This document shows positions 1-8,282 of a stretch of DNA of 48,331 nt, one piece after another. Source of the stretch: Candidatus Zixiibacteriota bacterium (GTDB taxonomy: Bacteria; Zixibacteria; MSB-5A5; JAABVY01; JAHJOQ01); NCBI GenBank assembly GCA_018820315.1, contig JAHJOQ010000011.1, positions 1 through 48,331 of the forward strand, read 5' to 3'. The position numbers were made by a program, and so were the translations under genes. Within the stretch, counting starts at the first letter, position 1, and the number at the start of each line of letters is the position of its first letter. The notes under the pieces were generated by a model. That model had not been told where the DNA came from and did not search any database. It worked only from the letters and a program-made list of their open reading frames with translations.

Positions 1-53
1 CGTTTCAGTCTATCACGCTCCTCCTTCGATAATCGAACGATGTACTTTTTCAT
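1..53 (-). CDS. 5' end of an IS630-like transposase (cut by window edge)
   Basis: On the minus strand an ATG at 53 opens a frame reading MKKYIVRLSKEERDRLK before the window ends. From family knowledge, this start is typical of IS630-type transposases, whose N-terminal helix-turn-helix begins with a Lys-Lys-Tyr strand and a Glu-Glu-Arg helix. An AAGGAG Shine-Dalgarno lies at 66-61, and a promoter lies at 104-76. Only 17 codons are visible, so the family call rests on N-terminal resemblance. A different DNA-binding protein cannot be excluded. Confidence 0.55.
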   Translation of the reverse strand, partial: MKKYIVRLSKEERDRLK

Positions 54-75
54 CGACCACCTCCTTGTTTGCACA

Positions 76-104
76 AATATAGCGCAAACAATTTCGGAAG
101 TCAA
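76..104 (-). promoter_or_regulatory. Promoter of the edge transposase, with overlapping palindrome
   Basis: On the minus strand TTGACT (104-99) and TATATT (81-76) are separated by 17 bases, a near-consensus sigma-70 promoter. The inferred transcript starts near 69, giving a leader of about 16 nt that holds the AAGGAG. The perfect inverted repeat TTGTTTGC/GCAAACAA (65-72 and 84-91) straddles the -10 and the start point, where a repressor would block transcription. Repressor control, perhaps autoregulation, is an inference from position. Confidence 0.55.
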
Positions 105-108
105 TGAC

Positions 109-438
109 ATGCCCAATAATATCATGTTGACGGGACACTACGGTGACGGACGATATGCCGACGCTCGATTTGAAGACCCCATGCGTACCGGCTTCGTCGA
201 TCATGAGCGGCGCATACATTTCGTAAATCTCCCAGCGCAATGCAAGATCAGCATATTCACTCTTGATGGCGATTTGGTGCGCGAGTTGGATCATCCGGGG
301 AGATTCAGCGACACCGATTCGAAGCTGACATGGAACGTGAGGTCGGTCAACAATGAGATAGTCACAAGTGGGATATATCTGTTTGTCGTGGAATCAGAAT
401 GGGGGAATCAGATTGGGAAGTTGGTTATCATTCTCTGA
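109..438 (+). pseudogene. 3' remnant of a secreted protein with FlgD-like C-terminal domain
   Basis: The frame ending at 438 carries an FlgD-like or sorting-type beta domain. It has a strand motif RIHFVNLP, then ISIFTLDGDLVREL, then W-V-V-SGIYLFVVES and IGKLVIIL at the end. In many Gram-negative candidate phyla this is the last domain of large secreted proteins. Here nothing belonging to a large protein precedes it. Within about 60 bases upstream the sequence becomes the promoter and start of an oppositely oriented transposase, although the frame stays open to the window edge. The likeliest reading is a gene whose 5' part was removed by insertion or rearrangement. The exact junction cannot be placed. 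Confidence 0.5.
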
Positions 439-520
439 CGGCCACAAAAGAGAGAGTCGGCGACTATTGCCACCGACTCTATACAGAGAAAGGGTTGGAG
501 CTTCCTCTAATCAATGATCG

Positions 521-670
521 TTCCGTTGTCAGTCCGTTGTCATTCGAGTTGTCAATCCGCTGTCGATCTGTTGAAAAACCCTGGTGTAAAGCCGTTGTCA
601 TGCCCCGGTGTCAACGTGCTGCGCGCCCCGAAGTCAATCCCTGTTGACATCCAAGATGTCAGACCGTTGT
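521..670. repeat. Degenerate CCGTTGTC short repeats in a gene-free stretch
   Basis: Between 439 and 741 there is no convincing gene. The stretch holds several imperfect copies of an 8-mer: CCGTTGTC at 523-530, 534-541, 592-599 and 663-670, with a near copy CCGCTGTC around 558. Spacing is irregular, and there are no full-length repeat units or spacers as in a CRISPR. They may be decayed tandem repeats. Confidence 0.4.
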
Positions 671-713
671 CTTAGTGGGGAATATCGGTGTTTTGCAGGA
701 ATTGGCAAGGCGG

Positions 714-737
714 CAAAAATACGCACTGAGGACGTAT
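714..737 (-). terminator. Weak intrinsic terminator after the PAS/LuxR gene
   Basis: Just past the stop codon at 742, the minus strand reads ATACG, a 9-nt loop, CGTAT, then a run of T (719-715). The stem is short, at 5 bp, but the position and U-tract suit a terminator for the regulator gene. Confidence 0.4.
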
Positions 738-741
738 GCTT

Positions 742-3700
742 TTATACGCCCTTGAAGCCCTTGAGAAAGGCCGAAAGATTTATGTTCTTGTTAGCCAATT
801 TGAGCTTTTTTCTAACCTTTTCGCGGTGTTTCTTGACTGTTCCGAGCGAAATAAAGAGCGCATCTGCAATCTCCTGCGAGGTTGCGCCATTTCTGATAAG
901 ATTGCATATCTCGACCTCACGAGGAGATAATCGAGAATATAGGTAGAGTATCTCGTCAGACGTCGAGGCCAGATCCTGCAGGCTGTTCTTAAGCAGATCG
1001 AGGAAGCTCCGATTTACTGTGCCATCGCTATTGACCAGCCTGTTCATAGCCGGTGTGAGCACTTGATCCACAGTCTCGGCGATTTTCGCTCTGATCTGCT
1101 TTCGCTCGTCATCGATATGCTCCAGGACCTCTCGCAGCGCTATGTTCTTCTCTACGAGCGCCTTACGTTCGACACTCAATTGTTCGTATGCTGATCTCAG
1201 GGCCTCGTCGGCGCGTTGACGATCCGTAATGTCTTCTCCGGAGCTTAGCGTCGCCACGATTCTCCCTTTATCATTGACAAGCAGAGCATTGTGCCAAGCG
1301 ATCAGTCTCTCCTCACCGAATCTGTTCAGTATTGGATTCTCATAATATTCTGCTGGTTCGATGTGTCCCGCCATGAGTTCTTCGAATGTCGCCTTAGTCT
1401 CCGTCCTGCTGCTTTCGGGGACGAAGTTATTGAACCAGTTTCTGTTCAGGATATCGCGCTCTTCGAAGCCGAGAATCTCGCATCCCTTTCTATTGATTAG
1501 TGTAACCTCACCCCTATTGTTCAGCACCACAAATATTGCTCCAGCGATATCGAGATAGTTTTGCGCCCTGTCTCGCTCCTTCTGAACCTCCAGCTCCGCG
1601 CGTTTGCGTTCGGCGATTTCTGCTTTCAGCTGGGCCAGGTGCTCTGCATTTGACATCGCCAGCCCGATGGATCTCCCGATAGAGAGCAGGGTCTCACGTT
1701 CACGCTGGTCGAGAGGGTGTTCTTCTCTGAAGATAAGAACCATTGCTCCCTTAACTTCGTCCTGATGCGAGATTGGCACAGAAACTATGGTCACAAAGCC
1801 CTGGTCTGCGAGATGCTTCTGAACTCCGGTATATACGCGATTATCTTCGGTCAACTCTGGGGACACCATGATATCATTTTGCAGGACCGCCTTCCCTGTA
1901 AGGCTGCTTTCGATTGGCATGGTCTCCGCTGCTTTGACGGTTGCATCGGTAAATCCACGTGCATGCAGCAGCTCCAGTCGGTTAGCCTCCCTGTTGACAG
2001 AGAACATGCCGACAGATGGTGACTGACTATAGCGCATCATGGCCTCCACGGCGGCCTTGACGACATCATCAAAATCGAGGGAACGGTGCAGAGATCCGGA
2101 GACATCGATCATTGACACGAGCGCCATGTTTCGAGCTTCCAGTTCCGCCTGTGACTTTTTCAGCGCGTCTTCAGCCTTCTTTCGGTCTGTTATATCTGAG
2201 AAAGTCGAATAGACCTGAAACGGCTTGTCATCGCCCGGCTTGAATTGAGGCACTGCATTGACGCTTATCCATACCCAGTCTTCTATTCTGGGATTGAATA
2301 TACCCATCACGACCTTATGCACTTCCTTTCCAGTACTCAGCGCCACTGTCGAAGGATAAGCATCGCGGGTGAATTCCGAACCATCCTCATGAATGGCTCT
2401 CCAGCCGGAGTCATGCGATGTCCTGCCGCTCATTTCGTCGAAAGACAGTCCCAGAATCCTCTCAGCCGTAGGATTGACTGATGTGATTCTGCCATCAGCA
2501 TCCTGATAGACAACACCCTGAGCCATAGTCTCATACAGTGTGCGATATCTCTCCTCACTCTCCCGTAGCGCAACGATTGCGCGTTCTCGCGTCGTGATAT
2601 CTCTGATTGCCGTAATTCTTGCCTTTGCTCCACCATATTGGACTATCTTGCCGCACGCCTCTACCGGGAATGTCGTTCCGTCTTTGCGCTTACAAACCGA
2701 TTCATATGGAGAATCATAATCTGCCTCTATCTTTGCTGAGACGTCTTCCCTTTGCTCAGGTGCAAAGAGATCAATCACATTCATCCCGATCAGCTCTGTC
2801 ATTTGGTAGCCGAAAAGCTCGGCGAACCGCTCACTTGCCTCAGCGACTTTGCTCGCTGTGCTGATCGCGTATCCGCCAAATGCAACCTCTGTCAACTTTC
2901 GATATCTCTGCTCGCTGTCTTCAAGAGCCTTATGAGCCTGCTTTCGTTCGGTGATGTCCCGAATGATCGCCAGCACTTCATTCTCCCCGGTAGCGTTCAT
3001 CCTGCACTCGAAATTTCTCAGTTCGCCAGATATCAGCAATTCATATTCACATGTCTGCATCACGTTTGTTCTCAGAGCATTCTCAATAGCGTGCAAACTG
3101 ACAGTGGCAACTTCAGGGGGCATGACATCCTGAACATTCTTGCCCAGGAACGCGCGCTCTTCCACGTACAAGTCCTCTGTCGGTGCGATGTAATCCAGAA
3201 ATGTACCGTCCGAAGAGAACTGGAACATCAAGTCCGGATAAGTCCTGAGGATGGCACGTGTCCGCGCCTCGCTCTCCCGCAGGTCTTTCTCGACCTTCTT
3301 GCTGTCAGTTATGTTGCGAAGCGTGCCGATCATTCCGATGACTTCACCCGAATCGTCGCGGAGCAGAGAATTGTGCATCGCAGTTGGGAATTCGGTTCCG
3401 TCACGTTTGACATGCCATATCTCGCCTGTGAATTCTCCGGTGTCTGCAATCTGCTTGTTTGCAGCATTCACGGCAGCCATCTGCCCCGGCGTGTGGAAGA
3501 CTGAAACGTGCCTTCCGAGAAGCTCATCCGGCTTGTAGCCGTGCATTTCCGCAAAAGCGTTGTTTATGAATTGCAGATGACCTTCCATATCGATCACCGC
3601 TATCCCTTCGGTACTCTGCGTGGCAATGGACGAGAGTATCTGCGACTGCCTGTCGGCGCTCCGCCTGCTCTCGGATGGCTTCAGGAGAAGCGCGGCCTGC

Positions 3701-4059
3701 CTTCCCGTTTGATTTGTCAGTGGCACAATCGTAATATCGGCGCTAAATACATCCTCTCCTGCAGCGCTGAATGGGATATCTCTGAAGTGAAGCTGTGTCT
3801 TGCTGGAAGTCCAGCTCATCAGTTCGTCTGCACGTGAGAAATCCTGTGAGGAAAGAAGTGAGGTCAACGTTGCCGACTTCAGATCACTTTCTGATCGGCC
3901 GAGCATCGAACAGGCAGACTTGTTCACATGAATAACCGAGGCTGAAGCGCCATCGACGACAATGATACCGTCAGACAAGACATCACAGATCAATCGAAGT
4001 TCTGGCGCTACCTCGTGAATCCCATCCGCTGGATTTCCTGATTGATCGCTGCTCTTCAT
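742..4059 (-). CDS. Multi-PAS/GAF sensor with C-terminal LuxR helix-turn-helix
   Basis: This 1105-residue protein has about five N-terminal PAS domains (roughly residues 20-130, 140-255, 260-370, 375-490, 500-630). The second to fifth end with the usual PAC motif such as RDITERK or SDITDRK. Next come a GAF domain (about 650-800), a sixth PAS (about 825-945), a helical segment and a LuxR-type helix-turn-helix (LSPREVEICNLI...SQEIADALFISLGTVKKH). There is no histidine-kinase domain, receiver or membrane segment. It is therefore probably a cytoplasmic one-component regulator that senses small ligands or redox state and binds DNA directly. The ligand and targets are unknown. The ATG at 4059 has only a weak purine-rich upstream sequence. 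It is transcribed divergently from the symporter gene. Confidence 0.85.
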   Translation of the reverse strand: MKSSDQSGNPADGIHEVAPELRLICDVLSDGIIVVDGASASVIHVNKSACSMLGRSESDLKSATLTSLLSSQDFSRADELMSWTSSKTQLHFRDIPFSAAGEDVFSADITIVPLTNQTGRQAALLLKPSESRRSADRQSQILSSIATQSTEGIAVIDMEGHLQFINNAFAEMHGYKPDELLGRHVSVFHTPGQMAAVNAANKQIADTGEFTGEIWHVKRDGTEFPTAMHNSLLRDDSGEVIGMIGTLRNITDSKKVEKDLRESEARTRAILRTYPDLMFQFSSDGTFLDYIAPTEDLYVEERAFLGKNVQDVMPPEVATVSLHAIENALRTNVMQTCEYELLISGELRNFECRMNATGENEVLAIIRDITERKQAHKALEDSEQRYRKLTEVAFGGYAISTASKVAEASERFAELFGYQMTELIGMNVIDLFAPEQREDVSAKIEADYDSPYESVCKRKDGTTFPVEACGKIVQYGGAKARITAIRDITTRERAIVALRESEERYRTLYETMAQGVVYQDADGRITSVNPTAERILGLSFDEMSGRTSHDSGWRAIHEDGSEFTRDAYPSTVALSTGKEVHKVVMGIFNPRIEDWVWISVNAVPQFKPGDDKPFQVYSTFSDITDRKKAEDALKKSQAELEARNMALVSMIDVSGSLHRSLDFDDVVKAAVEAMMRYSQSPSVGMFSVNREANRLELLHARGFTDATVKAAETMPIESSLTGKAVLQNDIMVSPELTEDNRVYTGVQKHLADQGFVTIVSVPISHQDEVKGAMVLIFREEHPLDQRERETLLSIGRSIGLAMSNAEHLAQLKAEIAERKRAELEVQKERDRAQNYLDIAGAIFVVLNNRGEVTLINRKGCEILGFEERDILNRNWFNNFVPESSRTETKATFEELMAGHIEPAEYYENPILNRFGEERLIAWHNALLVNDKGRIVATLSSGEDITDRQRADEALRSAYEQLSVERKALVEKNIALREVLEHIDDERKQIRAKIAETVDQVLTPAMNRLVNSDGTVNRSFLDLLKNSLQDLASTSDEILYLYSRLSPREVEICNLIRNGATSQEIADALFISLGTVKKHREKVRKKLKLANKNINLSAFLKGFKGV

Positions 4060-4323
4060 AATCTCTCAATCAAAAGAGTAGTTTTCAGGTCTCCCCACTT
4101 TTTCGATCGTCTCGAGATTGAAAAGCCCAGGTGGCGGTTGCAGCTCTATGCCAGCATTCCCTTTCTCACAGACAGTATCACAAATTTGGACGGACTAGGC
4201 AAGACTTTTGTTGTGTTATTCTGAATTCTGTCTTTCGATCGAGATATAGTTCTTCTGTCTCTATTCTTACGCAATTCATATTGTCAGCGGTCACAACAGA
4301 CGGGAGTTAATTGGATTACGTAT

Positions 4324-4353
4324 TTGACAAACACATGCCGCACATATTATATG
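4324..4353 (+). promoter_or_regulatory. Promoter immediately before the symporter ATG (possible leaderless start)
   Basis: TTGACA at 4324-4329 is followed, 17-18 bases on, by TTATAT/TATATG (4347-4353). Transcription would then start at about 4360, on the ATG at 4361, where no Shine-Dalgarno is present. The remainder of the 300-base gap between the regulator and the symporter shows nothing else recognisable. Confidence 0.6.
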
Positions 4354-4356
4354 TGC
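4340..4356. promoter_or_regulatory. 17-bp perfect palindrome over the symporter -10 box
   Basis: GCACATAT-T-ATATGTGC is a perfect inverted repeat with a single central base. It covers the -10 element and ends 4 bases before the start codon. This is a good operator candidate for a dimeric repressor. The divergent PAS/LuxR protein is one possible regulator, but nothing in the sequence proves it. Confidence 0.55.
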
Positions 4357-4360
4357 CGTC

Positions 4361-5755
4361 ATGGTCTATTTCTGGACAATCATCGCCTACCTGCTATTGC
4401 TGATCGCTGTGGGGGCTTACCGCAGCACTCGAGTCAAAACGCAGGATGACTTCATGGTGGCAGGCAGAAGGCTGTCGGCGCGGGTGCTGGTCGGAACCCT
4501 TCTGGCGACATGGATCGGGTCAGGCTCCATAATCGCAGGAGCCGGTCTCGCATACGATAAGGGCTTTTCCGCACTTTGGTTCGATGCCGGAGTCTGGATA
4601 GCTATCATCATCTTGTATCTGATTGCCGGAAGGGCGCGGAAACTCGCGCAGTACACCGTGCCTGACATTCTGGAGATTCGATACAATAAATATGCCAGGG
4701 TGCTGGGAACGATTGTTACGGTAGTGGCTTACACGGCTATTGTAAGCTACCAATTCCGCGCGGGTGGGATGGTACTGAATTTGATAACCGGCATCTCTGT
4801 CGATTATGGGATAATTATCACCGCTGCTTTTGTGATAGGTTACACGGTCCTTGCAGGGATGATCTCGGTGGCCTATACCGACGTTGTCAACGGCATTATC
4901 ATGATAATCGGTCTCTTTCTTGCCTTGCCTTTTCTGATTAATGATGCTGGCGGTCTCAGCGAAATTGTGAAGAGATTGCCCGAGACTCACCTCGATCTTC
5001 TCGGCGATATGTCACTTCTGGAGGCGCTCGGGTACACGCTCCCCACTATGCTGCTCTTGCTCGGGGAATCCGGTATGTATCAGAGATTCTTCTCAGCGAA
5101 GGATGAGCAGACGGCGAAAAAATCGGTAGTCGGCTGGTTAATCGGCACGATTATTATCGAGACTTTGATAGTTGTCGTAGCAATTGTTGGCAGGTCGATC
5201 TTCAGCGATATCGACGGAGAGAAAGTCATTCTATATTCGGTGAGAGATGCACTGCCTGTCGCCATCGGCTGTCTCTGTCTTGCAGCAATTGTGGCGATCA
5301 TAGTATCCACGGCAGATTCGTTCCTGCTGGTGCCCTCGACGAATTTGATGCGTGATATCTATCAGCGATTCATCAATCCTGGTGCCTCGCAGAAGCGAAT
5401 TCTGCTCTATTCGCGGATTGTGGTTGTCATTCTCGGTATCTTTGCATTTGTGCAGGTGAGGTTTTTTGAAAAAGTACTCGAAATGGCAATATATGCTTAC
5501 ACCATGTACGGAGTCGGTATTACACCGGCGGTTATGGCGGCGTTCTTCTGGAAGAGGGCTACTGCTGCGGCGGGTGTCAGCTCGATAGCCGCCGGAATGA
5601 CGGTCACCATCCTGTGGGAAGCCCTGAGTCAACCGTGGGGTTTGCCCACCGTCTATCCAGCGCTCGGACTGTCGCTGTTTTGCCTTATCTTCGTGAGCTT
5701 TGTGACCCCGAAACCTGACAGGGCGAAGGTGGAGCCCTTTTTCGAAAGGTGTTAA
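4361..5755 (+). CDS. Sodium:solute symporter (SSS/SLC5 family)
   Basis: The 464-residue protein is almost entirely hydrophobic, with about 12-13 membrane helices. It opens like SSS-family members: a first helix, then the TQDDFMVAGRRL loop and the GTLLATWIGSGSIIAGAGLAY helix. A later SVAYTDVVNG segment and the TADSFLLVPSTNLMRDIYQ helix, which carries the Na+-site Ser/Asp-type residues of this fold, agree. It should couple inward Na+ movement to uptake of an organic solute. The substrate cannot be told, though the overall character is closest to general solute or proline/pantothenate-like members. It starts without a Shine-Dalgarno right after its promoter and is followed 37 bases later by the cupin gene, probably in one transcript. 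Confidence 0.85.
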   Translation: MVYFWTIIAYLLLLIAVGAYRSTRVKTQDDFMVAGRRLSARVLVGTLLATWIGSGSIIAGAGLAYDKGFSALWFDAGVWIAIIILYLIAGRARKLAQYTVPDILEIRYNKYARVLGTIVTVVAYTAIVSYQFRAGGMVLNLITGISVDYGIIITAAFVIGYTVLAGMISVAYTDVVNGIIMIIGLFLALPFLINDAGGLSEIVKRLPETHLDLLGDMSLLEALGYTLPTMLLLLGESGMYQRFFSAKDEQTAKKSVVGWLIGTIIIETLIVVVAIVGRSIFSDIDGEKVILYSVRDALPVAIGCLCLAAIVAIIVSTADSFLLVPSTNLMRDIYQRFINPGASQKRILLYSRIVVVILGIFAFVQVRFFEKVLEMAIYAYTMYGVGITPAVMAAFFWKRATAAAGVSSIAAGMTVTILWEALSQPWGLPTVYPALGLSLFCLIFVSFVTPKPDRAKVEPFFERC

Positions 5756-5792
5756 CTGTGAGAGAGCTCCAGTGACCAAGGAGTAAATTGAG

Positions 5793-6176
5793 ATGTCCAA
5801 TGAAACCAATCACTATTTCATCAGTCCGGAAGAAATTCGATATATCGAGTTGATGCCCGGGGTAAAGTCAAGAATCCTGACCGGCTTGCTCGGCGAGAAG
5901 ATGATGATGGTACTGACCACTGTCGAACCGGGCGAGACTGTGCCGTCGCACGCACATCCGCATGAGCAAATCGGGATGGTCTATTCCGGCAAGGCGTCAT
6001 TTCGAGTCGGAAACGAGGAACGGGAGGTTTCGAGAAACGATTTTTTCTCGATCCCTGCCAATGTCGATCACGAAGCAACCTGCATTAGCGCCGAACCGTT
6101 TGTCGCTCTCGACATCTTTTGTCCGGTGCGAGAGGATATGGCTGAAAAGGCGAGAAAACTGGAATTGCCGAGGTAA
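5793..6176 (+). CDS. Small cupin-fold protein
   Basis: This 127-residue single-domain cupin has motif 1 as PSHAHPHEQIGMVYSG (His-His-Glu, with a later Gly) and motif 2 as FFSIPANVDHEA (Pro and His). The set HxH...E...H can bind one divalent metal. Such proteins may be isomerases, dioxygenase-like enzymes or small-molecule sensors. The substrate is probably related to whatever the upstream symporter imports. An AAGGAG lies 10 bases before the ATG, and the gene follows the symporter by 37 bases. Confidence 0.75.
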   Translation: MSNETNHYFISPEEIRYIELMPGVKSRILTGLLGEKMMMVLTTVEPGETVPSHAHPHEQIGMVYSGKASFRVGNEEREVSRNDFFSIPANVDHEATCISAEPFVALDIFCPVREDMAEKARKLELPR

Positions 6177-6200
6177 TCGACTTGTTGACAGCGAGAATGT

Positions 6201-6268
6201 TGCGCCGTTAGGAATCCCTTCCTGACGGCAGGATGGTTCGGGCAGGAAAGGATTCCTGTCCGCGCGAT
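6201..6268. repeat. REP-like hairpin doublet, family A copy 1
   Basis: Two tandem hairpins: GGAATCCCTTCC with flanking pairing bases, then GGGCAGGAA-AGGA-TTCCTGTCC. Related copies lie at 8141-8206, 8221-8262, 22341-22404 and 26299-26333. It occupies the gap upstream of the phosphoesterase gene and ends about 30 bases before its start. Confidence 0.7.
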
Positions 6269-6298
6269 GAGGGGAATTTCTTGGAGGAGGAGCAATCC

Positions 6299-8053
6299 AT
6301 GTGTTATCAGATTTCGTTTCGTGAAACTGCGTCAGCGCTGCTTGTGATTGTTGCGCTCGCATATTCTGGCTTTGCTGCGGTCGGTGACTGTGCGGTAAAT
6401 TTCGCGGTTATTGGCGATCGTACCGGCGATCACATTGAAGGTATCTATGGTCAAATAATCGAACAGGTCGAAAAGCTTCATCCTGATTTCGCAATCACCG
6501 TTGGCGATCAGATCGAGGGATATGTTGAGGATGCCGCTATACTGGATACAGAGTGGGCCGAATACGATTCTATCGTTGCCGCGTTGAGTGTTCCGCTCTT
6601 TATCACGCCCGGAAACCACGACATTACGAACAGTTTTATGGGGGAGTACTACCAGGCTCACAGAGGCGAACCGTATTATTCAGTCGACCAGAACGGAATC
6701 CATCTGATCGTACTCGACAACAGCCGCTACAATACGACAACTGATTTCTCATCGGAGCAGCTCGATTGGCTGGCGGATGATCTCGAGAAGAATCGGGATG
6801 CCGAGTATACATTTGCGTTTATGCACAAGCCGTTCTGGTTTGATACCGTAGCAGATGGCAATCCCGATACGCTTCACAGCCTGTTTGTGAAATTCGGTGT
6901 GGACGGTGTCTTCTCGGGTCATTTTCATAGCTATTTCAATGGCACATTTGACGGCATCAATTACACCAGTGTGGGAAGTTCCGGTGGCGATGCGGATCCG
7001 GCGCCGACCGGCATGCATTTCCATTTCGTTTCTGTGACAATCGACGACAGCGGATTCTCGATCAATCCGATCACTCTCGATGGTGCGGTGCACCCGTGGG
7101 ATGAGGTCACCGTATACGATGTCAAATTCGGCAATCAGATAAGATACCGGGGGGTCGAGATAGTGCGTCCTCTCGAAATAGGACAAGATCTGAATCTTGA
7201 AACGCAGACACTTGAAGTGTCGGTGACAAACCTAAACGAGGGACTCGAGATTTCCGATACGATTCGATGGGATTTGCCGGAGGGTTGGTCTGTCGAGCCG
7301 CAGATGCTGCCGTTCACCGTGCCGGTAGGGGATAAGCTGACTGCAGAATTCAAATTCTCGGTCGAAGGCGAATTGTATCCATTGCCCTCTTTCTCATTGA
7401 CCTATCCCTTTGGTTCGAATAAGGTGTACACTGTCAAGAAGTATGCAAGAGCTGTTAGATCTGCAGAGTGCCTCCCCGCTACAGAAGCCCCGGTGATCGA
7501 TGGCATTGTCAATGACGCGGCATGGGGCAGCCCGGTCAGCCGATTGTTTTCACCAGACGGTGGGATCGCTATCACAGATCCAGTCAATTTCTATTTCGCA
7601 TACGACACCGACAATATCTACCTTGCAGCATATTGCTCCGAGCCGTTTGTTGATTCGATGAAGTCCGGGACCACCGAACGTGATGGCATGCTCTTCGGAG
7701 ATGACTGCGTCGGATATTTCATTCAGCCGGATATCGACGAGGGTAAGGCATATATGATATATGTCAATGCAATTGGCACGGTATTCGACCAGGAGCTTGT
7801 CGTCGGTTACGATGGTTTCACGGACTACGATCCGAAATGGGATGGCTCTTATGAAGTCGTGGCCGGCAGGGGAGGGGATCATTGGAGTGTAGAAATCGCT
7901 ATCCCGCTTGCGCAGTGGGGAGCGAAGGCAGAATCGGGTCAGAAATGGGGAATCAATTTCCGTCGCAAACAACCGAGATTTGGATCTGCAGCCGATTGGC
8001 AAACTCCGATAGATTACGCTCCCGATTCATATGGGAATCTGATAATGAAATAG
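6299..8053 (+). CDS. Secreted calcineurin-like phosphoesterase with CBM9-like C-terminal domain
   Basis: The 584-residue precursor starts at the ATG at 6299, which has a strong GGAGGAGG upstream. An earlier in-frame start at 6233 lies inside a repeat and is rejected. A signal peptide (ASALLVIVALAYSGFAA) ends near residue 26. The metallophosphatase domain (about 32-270) shows VIGDRTGDH, VGDQIEG, TPGNHD, HKPFW and GHFHSY, the metal-ligand set of the family. The first motif is GDR instead of the usual GDxH. A middle beta region follows. The last 190 residues resemble the CBM9/DOMON-like domain (VIDGIVNDAAWG...FYFAYDTDNIYLAA...WSVEIAIPL), known to bind sugars in xylanases. It is probably a periplasmic or extracellular phosphodiesterase/phosphatase acting on a surface or polysaccharide-linked substrate. 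The substrate is unknown. Confidence 0.8.
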   Translation: MCYQISFRETASALLVIVALAYSGFAAVGDCAVNFAVIGDRTGDHIEGIYGQIIEQVEKLHPDFAITVGDQIEGYVEDAAILDTEWAEYDSIVAALSVPLFITPGNHDITNSFMGEYYQAHRGEPYYSVDQNGIHLIVLDNSRYNTTTDFSSEQLDWLADDLEKNRDAEYTFAFMHKPFWFDTVADGNPDTLHSLFVKFGVDGVFSGHFHSYFNGTFDGINYTSVGSSGGDADPAPTGMHFHFVSVTIDDSGFSINPITLDGAVHPWDEVTVYDVKFGNQIRYRGVEIVRPLEIGQDLNLETQTLEVSVTNLNEGLEISDTIRWDLPEGWSVEPQMLPFTVPVGDKLTAEFKFSVEGELYPLPSFSLTYPFGSNKVYTVKKYARAVRSAECLPATEAPVIDGIVNDAAWGSPVSRLFSPDGGIAITDPVNFYFAYDTDNIYLAAYCSEPFVDSMKSGTTERDGMLFGDDCVGYFIQPDIDEGKAYMIYVNAIGTVFDQELVVGYDGFTDYDPKWDGSYEVVAGRGGDHWSVEIAIPLAQWGAKAESGQKWGINFRRKQPRFGSAADWQTPIDYAPDSYGNLIMK

Positions 8054-8098
8054 CCGCACGACAGTTGGGCTGTTAGGCAAGTCCGTTGTGAGTTGTAG

Positions 8099-8136
8099 TC
8101 GTCATCGCGAGGAGCGAAGCGACGTGGCGATCTCCG
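8099..8136. repeat. Family B repeat, half copy
   Basis: GTCATCGCGAGGAGCGAAGC followed by GACGTGGCGATCTCC is one arm of the long inverted element seen complete at 25544-25710, 26351-26461 and 31484-31581. Very similar sequences are scattered through many unrelated bacterial genomes (general knowledge). Confidence 0.65.
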
Positions 8137-8140
8137 ACAC

Positions 8141-8262
8141 TGCGCTGTCAGGAATCCCTTCCTGACAGCTTGATAATACGGGCAGGAAAGGATTCCTGCC
8201 TGCGCAAAACAGCTTCACACCGCGCTGTCGGGAATCCTTTGCTGACAGCCGAGTAATACGAG
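8141..8262. repeat. REP-like family A copy 2 plus a left-half copy 3
   Basis: 8141-8206 carries both hairpins, GTCAGGAAtcccTTCCTGAC and GGCAGGAAaggaTTCCTGCC. 8221-8262 repeats only the first hairpin with its flank. Together with the family B half copy they fill the 229-base gap between the phosphoesterase and EamA genes. Confidence 0.7.
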
Positions 8263-8282
8263 GGTGCATTGGGGCCGCAGCT

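Noticed and set aside
521-670. Possible CRISPR array
   Set aside because: The repeated word is only 8 bases, spacing is irregular, and there is no cas gene in the window.
2752-3504. A 250-codon open frame on the plus strand
   Set aside because: It is the antisense shadow of the PAS-domain gene. It has no recognisable domain or ribosome-binding site, while the minus strand encodes clear PAS motifs.
6233-6298. Longer N-terminus for the phosphoesterase
   Set aside because: This part lies in a REP-like repeat. The ATG at 6299 has a strong GGAGGAGG and starts a proper signal peptide.
8099-8262. Possible tRNA or small RNA genes in the repeat-rich gap
   Set aside because: The structure is fully explained by copies of two repeat families. 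No cloverleaf or CCA end is visible.
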